Counted from the first letter of the stretch, positions 1 through 9,900 are shown. The stretch is 36,948 nt of DNA from Candidatus Phocaeicola faecipullorum (GCA_018884025.1 JAHLFB010000262.1:1-36948), one strand, 5' to 3'. Made by a program: numbers and translations. The notes: generated by a model not told the origin, from the sequence alone.

Positions 1-320
1 ACATCTTCTTTTGAGCACCATCCATTTTCAGGGTCAACCCATACACGTAGTCTTATTGCGTTCATTCCAAGTTCGCGGAGCAGTTCCATGCATTCACGTT
101 CTTTACCTTTTGAGTCGTAGAATTTTCTGCCTGATGCTTCCATTTCTGTCAGCCAGCTTACGTCTGCTCCTCTTGCAAATCCGGTCATGTCATAACCACC
201 TGTAGGATCATCTGTTCCTTCTGTTTCAGGAAATGTAGGTTTTTCATCATTATTACATGATGTTGTCATGGCTCCGCAAGCTATTGCCAATGCCATGAAT
301 ATGTATTTTAGTTTTTTCAT
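1..320 (-). CDS. GH53 endo-beta-1,4-galactanase lipoprotein, 3' part missing
   Basis: Cleaves internal beta-1,4-galactosyl bonds of pectic galactan, probably at the cell surface. The start codon is at 318-320 and the frame stays open to the left edge, so only about 106 N-terminal residues are present. They show a lipoprotein signal with lipobox TTSC (Cys22) followed by NNDEK, an acidic stretch typical of surface-exported Bacteroidota lipoproteins. The mature start matches the GH53 N-terminus: FARGADVSWL, then a kinase-like-free linker with ELGMNAIRLRVWVDP, the first beta-strands of the TIM barrel. The catalytic glutamates lie in the missing part. The gene starts 13 bp after the SusE-like gene and is the last visible gene of the left operon. 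In the related B. thetaiotaomicron galactan locus a GH2 beta-galactosidase comes next, so one may lie just outside the window (inference). Family assignment is confident; activity is inferred from family. Confidence 0.88.
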   Translation of the reverse strand, partial: MKKLKYIFMALAIACGAMTTSCNNDEKPTFPETEGTDDPTGGYDMTGFARGADVSWLTEMEASGRKFYDSKGKERECMELLRELGMNAIRLRVWVDPENGWCSKED

Positions 321-333
321 AATGTTATTAAGT

Positions 334-2124
334 TTATTCGGTTATATCTTCGTAATCCCATGTCTTAGAGTTCAGATCAACAGTTATTTTTACATGAACA
401 TTTTCAGGCCAATCATTGCCAGTAAGTTTCCAGAACCATGTATCACTACCTGATGTTGATAATTTATCAGGGTTGTCACCATCTTGAGCTCCATACCAAT
501 TTTCTCCTTCTACAAATTTAAATTTTAGATTGGCTCCTTCATATTCTCCTACATAAATATTTTCTTCAGTTTCATATAAAGTACATATAGTTTTGTTTCC
601 TTCTTCCTCACCAAACCAATGGCTCATTGTAATTTGAGCTTTAGGCTCTTCAACTGTACCAGTTTCTTGTGAATTAATTACATAACTCCAACTTAATTCT
701 TTCAAATTTATAGTTATTGTAACATTAATGCTTGTAACATTGTCATCTGCTTTATCAAAGTAGAACTTACTAAGAGCATTATTACTTATTGCCAATTTGG
801 TATTATCGCTTGCGTCTGCTCTATACCATGTTCCATCTACTATAAATTCAAATCCATAATATTCATTCTTCTGATAAGGTCCATCATAAGTACCCTCATA
901 TATTCCATTCTCAGAGTCAGTCCTCTGGAGTGTTATCATACTTACCATTGATGTTCCATCCCATCTTTGCATGTCTATTGTTTCAGGATATGATTCTGGT
1001 TCTGGAATATCCGAACTACCACTCTCAATGGTCACTGTTCTGTTTGTTGGTACCGAAAGGTCAAGTTTTATTGTACATTCACCAGCCTGAGGAATTGTTA
1101 CAGAAATATTTCCTGCATTTTCAGCAAGTACAAGATTATTGTTTTCATCAGTAGCGAAATTAACATTAGTCTCAATGCTACTTGAAGTTCCTGTTTCTAT
1201 ATTATATTGTTGTCCTAAACCTGTTATGGTTATTGTCTTTTCTCCTGCCTCGCTCGCTTCAAAATTGGCAATCCATAATTTGTTATCATTATCCAATGTC
1301 AACTCAATAGGAGAATCGGTTAAGCCATTAACATTCAAAGAAGATATATACAATGCATCCCATGTCTTATTTACTGTATTTACATTTACATAAAAACATC
1401 CTTTATTCCCTGGGAACCACATGTTTATCTTGTTCTCTCCAGCGTCACTTGTGATATGGAATTCTCCTACATTATCATCTGTTCCCCACATAGTTTCATC
1501 TGCTTCTTTCAAGAAATAATTGTACCATTCCCATCCTGTGAACATAAAACCACTATATATACCGTTATCTTCCTGTGAATATAAGAAATAACCAGTGTCT
1601 GTAAGATCTGTATTAGTACTGCTTGATTGTATTATTTTACCAATTCTCATGTCTAAAACATACGGAGTTACAGCTACCTTTACAACATTACTGTAAGCGT
1701 AAGGAATATTCTCGCCTGTTGCACTTCCTAGACGGAAGAATACATTATTAACTTCACCAACTTTTGCTCCAAGGCCGTTTACTATTGAATTGAGTTCGCC
1801 ACCTTTATAAGCTATTGAGTTTGAGGTTGTTTCATCCTTATATATTTGTCCGGAGAAATCTTCTGACAATGAAATCTCCATATAGTTTTTAGCTTTTGCA
1901 GCAGTACCTACTGTCGTATCGTTTATCTGTACGTCCTGTCCTTTCCATGCAAATGAAAGAACTACTTTCTGCGATGTTTCAATAGATAATACTACATTAT
2001 CTGTAGTGGCAATAAGTTCATCTGAACTTAAACTCTGGAGATAAATTTTCTCTCCGTCCTTCTCGCAAGATATTAATGCAAGGATTGATGCGAGGGTTAG
2101 TAATATTTTATTTAAAGTTTTCAT
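334..2124 (-). CDS. SusE-like surface glycan-binding lipoprotein
   Basis: A 596-residue outer-membrane lipoprotein expected to capture galactan at the surface for the neighbouring SusC/SusD pair and GH53 enzyme. The signal peptide ends in lipobox ALISC (Cys20), followed by EKDGEK, which suggests surface display. Residues about 25-155 resemble the SusE N-terminal Ig-like domain. The rest looks modular: about 155-265, 385-500 and 505-596 are aromatic-rich beta modules that end in similar strands (VNTVNKTWDAL, INLKELSWSYV, VDLNSKTWDYE), as in SusE/SusF starch-binding-type tandem modules and DUF5111/DUF5114-type proteins. Tryptophan pairs such as FTGWEWYNYF and SHWFGEEEG may contact sugar. It lies 86 bp after susD and 13 bp before the GH53 gene. 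No catalytic motif is visible. Binding role is inferred from position and family. Confidence 0.82.
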   Translation of the reverse strand: MKTLNKILLTLASILALISCEKDGEKIYLQSLSSDELIATTDNVVLSIETSQKVVLSFAWKGQDVQINDTTVGTAAKAKNYMEISLSEDFSGQIYKDETTSNSIAYKGGELNSIVNGLGAKVGEVNNVFFRLGSATGENIPYAYSNVVKVAVTPYVLDMRIGKIIQSSSTNTDLTDTGYFLYSQEDNGIYSGFMFTGWEWYNYFLKEADETMWGTDDNVGEFHITSDAGENKINMWFPGNKGCFYVNVNTVNKTWDALYISSLNVNGLTDSPIELTLDNDNKLWIANFEASEAGEKTITITGLGQQYNIETGTSSSIETNVNFATDENNNLVLAENAGNISVTIPQAGECTIKLDLSVPTNRTVTIESGSSDIPEPESYPETIDMQRWDGTSMVSMITLQRTDSENGIYEGTYDGPYQKNEYYGFEFIVDGTWYRADASDNTKLAISNNALSKFYFDKADDNVTSINVTITINLKELSWSYVINSQETGTVEEPKAQITMSHWFGEEEGNKTICTLYETEENIYVGEYEGANLKFKFVEGENWYGAQDGDNPDKLSTSGSDTWFWKLTGNDWPENVHVKITVDLNSKTWDYEDITE

Positions 2125-2129
2125 GTAAT

Positions 2130-2192
2130 TGAGTTTTTAAGTTTTTGAGTTTTAAGTTTATTGGGTTAAGTATCTATAAACTGATAAACTTA
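2130..2192 (-). repeat. A-tract leader repeats and stem between susD and the SusE-like gene
   Basis: Read on the minus strand, the 86-bp gap ends with two near-tandem copies of AAACTTAAAACTCA: a 15-bp version with one more A at 2130-2144, and the 14-bp version at 2146-2159. The start codon follows 5 bp later. The nine-base arms 2153-2161 and 2184-2192 are perfectly complementary (TAAGTTTAT/ATAAACTTA) and could fold over the leader. The 15-mer also occurs before the SusD start. There is no Shine-Dalgarno sequence. Confidence 0.5.
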
Positions 2193-2210
2193 CCTACTTA
2201 TAAACTAATA

Positions 2211-3788
2211 CTAATACTCTTCATTCTTCAGATTTGGATTGGCTGTAAGTTCTGCCGATGGAATAGGATAGTAATTGTATTTACTTTCAACAGATGTTCC
2301 ATCACTTGTACCACCCTTGAACTCCCACAAATATTCGGCCTTAGTAAAGAGGTCAAAGCGTATAAGGTCTGTACGTCTGGTGCATTCCCAATAAAGCTCA
2401 CGTGCACGCTCGTCAAGGAAGAAACGGAAGTTATTTCCTGTTAAATCTGTTTCTGTTATATTCTGACTGTTATCACCAAAGGCACGTTCTCTCAAATCAT
2501 TTACATATCCTACAGCAGTAGCCATATCTCCGTTTCCGCCACGAGCGGTAGCCTCAGCATACATCAGATATACATCTGCCAGTCTGAATAACGGATAATC
2601 GGTATTTACTCCACTTTGGTCTGTATTTGATGCAGCCTCACCATTATCCTTAAGGTTTGTCCATTTAGTTGAAAGATAGCCTGTAGAGGCATCCTCTATA
2701 GAGGTAACTTTAGCAGTCTGTCCTTCTGTATAGAAACCACCTCTTCTATCATTGGCATCAAAAAGGCTTGATACAGCTTCACATATTCTCATAGACCCCC
2801 ATCCTTTAGTTACTCCATAATCAGCAGGATTCTGTGTTGCAGAAGTCTGGCTTACTGCACCGCATACCATGTATGTTGATGAGCCCCAAGATACAGTAGT
2901 ATTGGCATCTACAGGAAGTGTGAAGATTATTTCGTTTGTACGCAGATGATTGTCAGCATTGAAAAGTTTCTTGTAGTCTGATTCCAGTGAATATCCCTGT
3001 CCTATAGCACTTTGGCATGCTGCAACACATTCATTATATCTTGTTTCGCCAATATAAGTCTGGGCATTCAGATATAGTTTTGCAAGCAGTGTATATGCAG
3101 CACCTTTAGATGCACGACCATAAGGACATTCGTCTTTGCTCAGAAGGTCATTCTCTATCGCTTTAAGTTCTGACTCAATGTATCCGAACATATCCTTTGC
3201 CATATAGCGTGGAGGAATATAGCTTCCCACAGGGTCGTTTTCTGTTACGAAAGGAATGTTTCTGAACAAGTCCATTGCATGGTAGTAGAAAAGGGCACGC
3301 ATGAAACGTGCTTCTGCACGATAATGTAGTATTTCGTTGCGTTCACTTTCTGTGAAACCGCTTATCTTCTCGTCTGTTGCATTACGCAGAAACTCGTTGC
3401 AGAGAGCAATGTTATAGTATATACGATAATACATATCTGCTACCCATGGGTCGTTTGCATCCCATGACAGATTACTGATATCAGTCAGATTTTCACCGCT
3501 GAGCCATGTATAAGCCACCTCATCTGTTCCTACTTCCTGAAGATTGAAATAGCATCGCATATAATCTTCTCCACGGTTACTTGAAAGGTCCAGATTTCCG
3601 TCTTTCTCCTGGCCTTTGGTTACCATTGATACATATATTTTACCCAACACGCTTTTATAGTTCTGCAGGCTGGTATATACACTTTCCGAAGTAATTTCTT
3701 CATGCGGATACTGGTCAAGGTCGCCTACACACGATGTAGCAAACATTGCGGCAGTACACATTGACAATATATAGATATATTTTTTCAT
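2211..3788 (-). CDS. susD: SusD-family outer-membrane nutrient-binding lipoprotein (galactan PUL)
   Basis: A 525-residue SusD/RagB lipoprotein that caps the SusC channel and binds glycan at the cell surface. I chose the start at 3786-3788 because it gives a clean lipoprotein signal (MKKYIYILS..FATSC, Cys20); the frame extends 13 residues further upstream but those residues are translated from the A-tract leader repeat. SusD-like N-terminal helices with TPR-type pairs occupy the first half (for example RAEARFMRALFYYHAMDLF at about residues 152-170), and the C-terminal RagB/SusD region carries the usual YPLFRLADVYLMYAEATARGG and the RARELYWECTRRTDLIRF stretch. The C-terminus YYPIPSAELTANPNLKN is the standard SusD ending. 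It follows susC by 95 bp and precedes the SusE-like gene, so it belongs to the galactan operon. Confidence 0.95.
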   Translation of the reverse strand: MKKYIYILSMCTAAMFATSCVGDLDQYPHEEITSESVYTSLQNYKSVLGKIYVSMVTKGQEKDGNLDLSSNRGEDYMRCYFNLQEVGTDEVAYTWLSGENLTDISNLSWDANDPWVADMYYRIYYNIALCNEFLRNATDEKISGFTESERNEILHYRAEARFMRALFYYHAMDLFRNIPFVTENDPVGSYIPPRYMAKDMFGYIESELKAIENDLLSKDECPYGRASKGAAYTLLAKLYLNAQTYIGETRYNECVAACQSAIGQGYSLESDYKKLFNADNHLRTNEIIFTLPVDANTTVSWGSSTYMVCGAVSQTSATQNPADYGVTKGWGSMRICEAVSSLFDANDRRGGFYTEGQTAKVTSIEDASTGYLSTKWTNLKDNGEAASNTDQSGVNTDYPLFRLADVYLMYAEATARGGNGDMATAVGYVNDLRERAFGDNSQNITETDLTGNNFRFFLDERARELYWECTRRTDLIRFDLFTKAEYLWEFKGGTSDGTSVESKYNYYPIPSAELTANPNLKNEEY

Positions 3789-3795
3789 GAGTTTA

Positions 3796-3810
3796 TGAGT
3801 TTTTAAGTTT
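3796..3810 (-). repeat. 15-bp A-tract leader repeat before susD
   Basis: The same 15-mer found before the SusE-like start (2130-2144) lies 7 bp upstream of the susD start codon. It sits in a run of (A)AACTNA-type units and occupies the place where a ribosome binding site is expected. It may aid translation; this is inference. Confidence 0.45.
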
Positions 3811-3883
3811 GTTAGTTTGATAGTCATAAGTTTATCATCCGGAAGGAGAACATTGTATGCTTATAACTGAGGCTTTATCAACT

Positions 3884-6844
3884 TTAGAAATTAAGACCAA
3901 TGTTTAAAGAGAATGTTCTTGGACGAGGATAAAACGTATTGTCCATTCCGTTCGGTACTTCCGGGTCCACTCCGCTATATTTTGTTATGCAGAATACGTT
4001 CTGTACCATTGCGCTGACATTCAGATTGCAGGTATTGAATATCTTTCCGAAATTATATCCCAAAGTAAGGTTGTCCATTTTCAGGAATGATGCATTCTCT
4101 ACATAATAATCTGACAAGTGCTGGCGTGTCTGGAAACCTGTTTCAAGATAACTTGCCGACAGATTGTTGAGTTGTGCAGCATTGTAGCTCATTGTTTCCA
4201 TAGCTCCGGTGTTCATTGCCATTCCGTTATATACATAGTTGCCTATGTTTGCCCTGAAACTCATTCCGAGGTTCCAGTTCTTCCAGTTTAGCGATGTGCT
4301 CAGTCCCATGATATAGTCTGGTGCCGGAGAGTGATAACGGTATAAGTCGTCCGAGTTTATCACACCGTCCTTGTTGAGGTCCGCATATGCTCCTTCGATA
4401 GGCTTTCCGGTCTTTTCATCGTAAAGTTGTTTGTAAACGTAGAACATATAAGGTTCATATCCTTCAGTAAGTGTCTGGAACTGATATCCGTCTATTGAAG
4501 GACCTACTGGAGTGTTTGTTACTTCCCCTCCTTCGACGATAGAAAGATTCTTAACCTTCATTTTCTGCCATGTCATGTTGAAACTGATATCCCAGCTGAA
4601 GTCCTTTGTCTTTATAGGAGTGGCATTCAGTGAGAATTCTATACCCTGGCTGTCAACATTACCTACGTTTGTAGTGATAGTCTTGTCGAATGTAGAACCT
4701 GCTGCCGCCGGAACAGTGGCGATAAGGTCTTTTGTCTGGCGTGTATAATAGTCGAAACTACCTGTGATGCGGTCTTCAAGGAATCCGAAATCGAAACCAT
4801 AGTTCCATGAAGTTGTAGTTTCCCATTTTAGGTCTGATACATACGATTCAGGGCGATAAGTATAAATATATTCATCTCCCATTATAGCCTGTGCGCCGTC
4901 CTGGCTCAGTGTATATACCGGAAGATAGTTGTAGTTGCCTATACCGTCCTGCTGTCCTGTGACACCATAGCTGGCACGCAGTTTCAATGTACTCAGCACA
5001 TTCTGGTTTTTCATGAACTCTTCTTCTGAGATTCTCCATCCTAGAGCTACAGAAGGGAATGTACCCCATCTCTGTTCTTTTGCAAAACGTGAAGTGGCAT
5101 CACGGCGTACAGTAGCTGTGAGCATATATTTTGAACCGAATGAGTAATTCAAACGTCCATAGTATGACAGAAGAACGTGTCTTTCGTCTGTAGCCTTATA
5201 CGAAGTCTGTATTTCGCCTGCCGCATTCATGCTTGCCGAAGCCGGATTTACGGATTTCCAGTACTGATAGTCGTAACCTACAGTCGCGTCGAAACTGCTG
5301 TTCAGTGACTCTACCATCTTGTTATAGTTGGCATAGATTGTAAGAAGTCTGTTTTCATTTTTCTGAGGTCCGTATGGATAGTAGTAACCGCCTGTAGTAT
5401 AATATTGTGCAGCTTCAGGATTAACATAGTCTGAGCCTTCGCCCTGTGCATAGTCGTAACCTAATGTAGCATGGAGTTTCAATTCCGGAAGGAAATGCAT
5501 ACGATAGTCAACATCGAAGTTACCGATGAAACGTATGACCTTACTGTGTGCATCGCGCTGTTCCAATAATCCGAGAGGGTTTAATACACCACCTGTTACA
5601 GGATTTCCGTCGCTTGCAAGTCCTTCGGTATATCCGCCGAATGCGTCATTCCCGGAATAAACCGGTATGGTAGGATTCATGGTAGAAGCTCCCCATATTG
5701 CACTGGTATTTGCAAACTGGTTTTTGTTCATTGAAGCCTTGGCATTGATGTTGAATTTCAGATGGTCGTCAAAGAATGACGGCGACAATGACAAGCTACC
5801 TGTTACTCTGTTTGCGTTGTCAGTCTTGAGCAGACCGTCCTGATTGTAGTATCCTACAGAAACACGTACAGGAAGATTAGGAAGCACTTTACCTGATAGA
5901 CTAAGGTTATTATCAGTACCAAAGGCATTATGATAAATATAGTCGTTCCAGTCAGTCCTTTCAGAGCCTAACAAAGCCTGTTGTGCAGCTGTTCCCTTAG
6001 TCTTCACTACATTTACAAAATCGTCATAGCTCAGCATATCAGCCATGCGTGTACGTGTCTGAATAGAGTTTGTTGTACTGAATGTCACTTTCAACTTGTC
6101 CGAAGCACCTTTCTTGGTTGTTATAATGATAACACCGTTTGAGGCACGCGAACCGTAGATTGCTGTAGATGAGGCATCCTTAAGGATTGTCATGCTCTCG
6201 ATGTCGTTTGGATTGATGAGGCTTAGGAAATTACCGTCATTACCGCTGATACCTCCCTGTTCCAAAGGTACACCATCGAGTACGATAAGCGGGTCGTTGC
6301 TGGCATTAAGTGAAGCACCTCCACGTACACGTATTGTGCTACCTGCAGTTGGCGAACCACTGTTTGACATAATCTGTACTCCGGAAATTTTACCGTTGAT
6401 AAGCTGTTCAGGAGAGCTTACCAGACCGGTGTTGAAATCTTCGCTTGAAACGTTGGTTACAGAACCCGTAAGGTCACTCTTTCTTTGAGTACCATATCCG
6501 ATAACGACCACATCGCTAAGCATCTGTGTGTCCGGTACAAGCTTTATGCTCATAGTCTTCTGGTCGGAGCCTAACACCTGAGTATTATATCCTATATATG
6601 AAAACTGGATATTGCTTCCCTTAGGAACTTCAAGAGTGAATTTTCCGTCGAAGTCAGTAATAGTACCTATAGTAGTACCTACTGCAAGAACACTGGCCCC
6701 GATAAGCGGCTCGTTGTTTTCGTCTAAAACTGTACCTGTGATAATTACGTTTCCTGCTTGTTGCGCGAGGACTGCGAAAGTATTTCCGGCCCATATTACC
6801 GAGAGTAACAATACTTTCAGAAGAATTTTAATGTTGCCTTTCAT
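3884..6844 (-). CDS. susC: SusC-family TonB-dependent glycan transporter (galactan PUL)
   Basis: A 986-residue outer-membrane TonB-dependent channel that imports galactan oligosaccharides with its SusD partner. I start it at 6842-6844 (MKGNIKILLKVLLLSVIW), a good signal peptide ending near VLAQQ; an upstream in-frame ATG would add 27 residues that lack signal character and would overlap the promoter region. After the signal comes a carboxypeptidase-D-like regulatory domain (about 30-115; VIITGTVLDENNEPLIGASV), then the TonB-box/SusC signature MLSDVVVIGYGTQRKSDLTGSV, the plug domain (about 120-235) and the 22-strand barrel, which ends with the terminal aromatic strand RTFSLNIGLNF. No STN domain is present, as expected for HTCS-controlled systems. 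Promoter and operator elements lie in the 135-bp gap to the HTCS gene. Confidence 0.95.
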   Translation of the reverse strand: MKGNIKILLKVLLLSVIWAGNTFAVLAQQAGNVIITGTVLDENNEPLIGASVLAVGTTIGTITDFDGKFTLEVPKGSNIQFSYIGYNTQVLGSDQKTMSIKLVPDTQMLSDVVVIGYGTQRKSDLTGSVTNVSSEDFNTGLVSSPEQLINGKISGVQIMSNSGSPTAGSTIRVRGGASLNASNDPLIVLDGVPLEQGGISGNDGNFLSLINPNDIESMTILKDASSTAIYGSRASNGVIIITTKKGASDKLKVTFSTTNSIQTRTRMADMLSYDDFVNVVKTKGTAAQQALLGSERTDWNDYIYHNAFGTDNNLSLSGKVLPNLPVRVSVGYYNQDGLLKTDNANRVTGSLSLSPSFFDDHLKFNINAKASMNKNQFANTSAIWGASTMNPTIPVYSGNDAFGGYTEGLASDGNPVTGGVLNPLGLLEQRDAHSKVIRFIGNFDVDYRMHFLPELKLHATLGYDYAQGEGSDYVNPEAAQYYTTGGYYYPYGPQKNENRLLTIYANYNKMVESLNSSFDATVGYDYQYWKSVNPASASMNAAGEIQTSYKATDERHVLLSYYGRLNYSFGSKYMLTATVRRDATSRFAKEQRWGTFPSVALGWRISEEEFMKNQNVLSTLKLRASYGVTGQQDGIGNYNYLPVYTLSQDGAQAIMGDEYIYTYRPESYVSDLKWETTTSWNYGFDFGFLEDRITGSFDYYTRQTKDLIATVPAAAGSTFDKTITTNVGNVDSQGIEFSLNATPIKTKDFSWDISFNMTWQKMKVKNLSIVEGGEVTNTPVGPSIDGYQFQTLTEGYEPYMFYVYKQLYDEKTGKPIEGAYADLNKDGVINSDDLYRYHSPAPDYIMGLSTSLNWKNWNLGMSFRANIGNYVYNGMAMNTGAMETMSYNAAQLNNLSASYLETGFQTRQHLSDYYVENASFLKMDNLTLGYNFGKIFNTCNLNVSAMVQNVFCITKYSGVDPEVPNGMDNTFYPRPRTFSLNIGLNF

Positions 6845-6869
6845 ATTATGTATTAATTTTTTGTCAGCA

Positions 6870-6936
6870 CAAATATATGAAACACAAGAAAAGCACAGGG
6901 AAAAATATTGGACATATAAAGACATAAATAGGACAA
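6870..6936 (-). promoter_or_regulatory. Putative HTCS-activated susC promoter: 21-bp direct repeat plus -7 box
   Basis: On the minus strand, TTGTCCT begins at 6936 and ATGTCCA at 6915, two half-sites with a TGTCC core spaced 21 bp. A perfect Bacteroidota -7 box TATATTTG begins at 6877, 38 bp after the second half-site. No clear -33 TTTG element is seen at the usual distance, which fits an activator-dependent promoter. Transcription would start near 6864, giving a leader of about 20 nt before the susC ATG. The same 21/38 geometry occurs at three promoters in the right-hand PUL. Operator role is inference from geometry. Confidence 0.6.
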
Positions 6937-6958
6937 TCGCGCATTTTGTCCTATTTAT
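6924..6958. repeat. Perfect 13-bp inverted repeat in the HTCS-susC gap
   Basis: Arms 6924-6936 and 6946-6958 are exact reverse complements (ATAAATAGGACAA and TTGTCCTATTTAT) around a 9-bp centre. One arm contains the upstream TTGTCC half-site of the proposed operator, so the element places a third TGTCC core on the opposite strand. It could also form an RNA hairpin between the HTCS and susC messages, but no U-tract follows on the minus strand, so a terminator is less likely than a binding site. Confidence 0.6.
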
Positions 6959-6979
6959 TTCCTTTTTTCTACCATTACA

Positions 6980-9900
6980 TTACTGTCCGGTGTCCGATAT
7001 ATATTGTTTCGGAGTCTTTCCGAAAACACTCTGGAAGCATTTCGAGAAATAAGAAGGGTTGGAATATCCCACCATATACATAACCTCCGCTATGGTGAAT
7101 TTTTTCTGTTGCAGCAGCATAGCCGCCTTTTTCATTCTTATTGATTTTATGTATTCCACGGGCGACATTCCTGTAAGCTGCTTTATCTTCCTGTATATCT
7201 GTTTGCTTCCCGTACCGGACAGTTCACACAATCCGTTTACATTGAGATTGCTGTCTGCCATATGGTCTTCAATAATCTGTGTGATGTTTATCAGAAACTT
7301 CTCGTCAGACGATGTGCTGTCCTCTACCGGTTTCGGAGAACCGATAGTTTCAATTCTGGCCTGTGCCTCAAAAGTTTCCTTCTTGTGTATGAGCATCTCT
7401 ATTTTTCCAATCAGTATTTCCGCATTGAAAGGCTTCTGTATGAAAGCATCTATCTGCAGCTTTATACTGTTCTTTATGGTTTCCGTGTCATCCTTTGCAG
7501 AAAGCATAATTATCGGAATAGTGACCGTAGGCATATTCTTTTTCAGAATCCTGCACATTTCCAGTCCGTTCATCATCGGCATCATATAGTCCGTTATTAT
7601 AAGGTCCGGTTTTACGGTTTCCACCATGCTCAGTCCTTCCTTACCGTTCGATGCATATACGCATCTGAATTTACCTGCCAGTATATGCTTTATCATTTCG
7701 TACGCATCCCTGTTGTCGTCCACTACGAGTATTACCTGCAACTGTGAGTTGGCATCGTCAATATTCTCATTTTTATCAGAGTCTGTACTGTTCAGTTCTC
7801 TGTCCACAGGGAATGTCAGCGTAAAGGTCGTTTCACCGTTGGCAGACGATGCTTCCACGTTTCCCTTATGCAGTTCCGTATATGTCTTGACTAAATAAAG
7901 CCCTATTCCTGTTCCCTCAAAATGGTTCTTTGTGGCCGACGACTGGAAAAATCTCTGGAAAATATACGGCAGTTCATTCTCCGGTATTCCTATTCCATTG
8001 TCCGAGACCCTTATGTCCACCCTGCTGTTTTCCTCGCTATAGTCTATTGACACAGATATGTTTCCTTCCGAAGGAGTATATTTTATAGCATTTGTCAGCA
8101 GATTGCTCATTATGGATTCCAGTTTTATGACATCCATATCCACAAACAGCTTGTCTGCATTCGATGTAAAGTTCCAGTTATGCCTGTTTACACTTTCTTC
8201 ATCCCTTAATTTCAGATATATCTCTCTGGTAAACGATACGAGTTCTATTCTGGAGGTTATGAGTATATGCTCACTGTCCTCCATTCTGTTCATTTCTATC
8301 AGTTTATGTATCTTGGCATTCAGATTTACCGCATTTCTGTACACTATATCCAGCATTTCTTTCTGTTCCGGGTCCTTTACGTCAAGCAGCAGTTTGCTTA
8401 CAGGTGTAACTATCATTCCCACAGGACTTTTCAGGTCATGCGAGAGGTTCGACATAAACTTTATCTTTTGTCTGGTCTGTTCCAGTATCTTCTTCTTTTC
8501 CAGTTTCTCCAGATGCAGCCTGTTCTTGACAATAAAGAAATTTATTACCCAGCAGACTAATCCTACAGTCAGCAGAAAATATATAACTTTGGCTGCTACA
8601 GACAGATACCATGGCGGCAGAATATTTATTGAAGCTATTCTGTATCCGGCATCATCGTTATCGCTATGTTTGACATATAGCTCAAACTTGCCGTAAGGCA
8701 TATTATTATAGACTATTATATTTGAGTTGCTGTTCACGTAATGCCATTCGGAATCTATTTCAGGCATCATATACATGAATCCGCTTCTTTGTGACTCGTT
8801 ATACCTGAAATCGGAAAACTCAAATACAAGGTTATTTTCCGTATGATCGAGCGTAAAACTATTGTTTTCTATAATGCCTTTCGATATATAGTTGTTGTTG
8901 GCGGACAATGCTGTCAGATATATCCGTGGAGCGTAGTCTGTGGTATGTATTATTTCAGGCTCGCAGAAACCTATACCATCATAACTGCCCATATAAACCT
9001 TCCCTGCAGGCTTGTCATAATATATACTGCTGAATATCTTATCGTTGATATTTATTCTTTTTATTCCGGCTGTTTGCCTGTTTATATAGTACAGACCTTT
9101 GGCAGATGCTACCCATATGTTGTCTTCCACCTCTACCAGATGCAATATATTATTATCCTTCCAGTCCGTATCAATCCTTGTCATGTTTCCGGAGTACGGG
9201 TCTATCTTCGATACGCTGATGTTGGTACTTACCCATACCATACCGTCCGAATCGCAAATAAGAAATTCCGGAAACTCGTCATTCTCCGTACATACCGAGT
9301 AGTTATATATCTTTTTGTTGTTTCTGCTTATCCTCTGTATCTCTTTAGTGTTATACATCAGGACCCACGCATCCCCGTTTTTGTCTATCAGTGCCTGTTT
9401 CACGAACATGCTTTTCAATCCGTTATCGGTCGAAAAATTCCTGTCTGCAATACATATTCCTGATTCCGAAGCCTTTAATTTGTCCTTGTTTACTACAAAC
9501 AGCCCTCCCAGGCAACTGCTTATCCAAAGGTTATTGTCATTGTCCTCCGAAATATAATAAGCCCAGTTGGAATTGCATGTATGCGTAGAATCCATAATAG
9601 TATAATGCACAAACTGTCTGGACTTTTCGTCATACCGCTCTATGCTGCCGTCTGTGGCAATCCACAGATTCTGCGAACTGTCCTCGAATATGTGTCTTAT
9701 TCTGTTATGAGATAACTCCGAACCCTTCTTCCCGACCTTGAACCATCTGCTGTTGGCCGTATCCCTATGTTTCTCGGTAAGCAGTAGTCCGTCGGTACCT
9801 CCAAACCAGTTTCTGCCTCTACTGTCCGTAAGAATGGTGTAAAACATATTACCGTCGTTGGTATTGCTCAGCTCCCATACAGGTATGAATGTGTATTGTC

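Noticed and set aside
6844-6925. Upstream ATG of the left susC giving 27 more residues
   Set aside because: The extra residues are not signal-like and would be encoded across the -7 box; the internal ATG at 6842-6844 begins a proper signal peptide.
7059-9588. Several open frames on the plus strand opposite the left HTCS gene, up to about 210 codons
   Set aside because: They lie antisense within an intact HTCS with continuous domains, have no recognisable motifs and arise from low stop density on the opposite strand.
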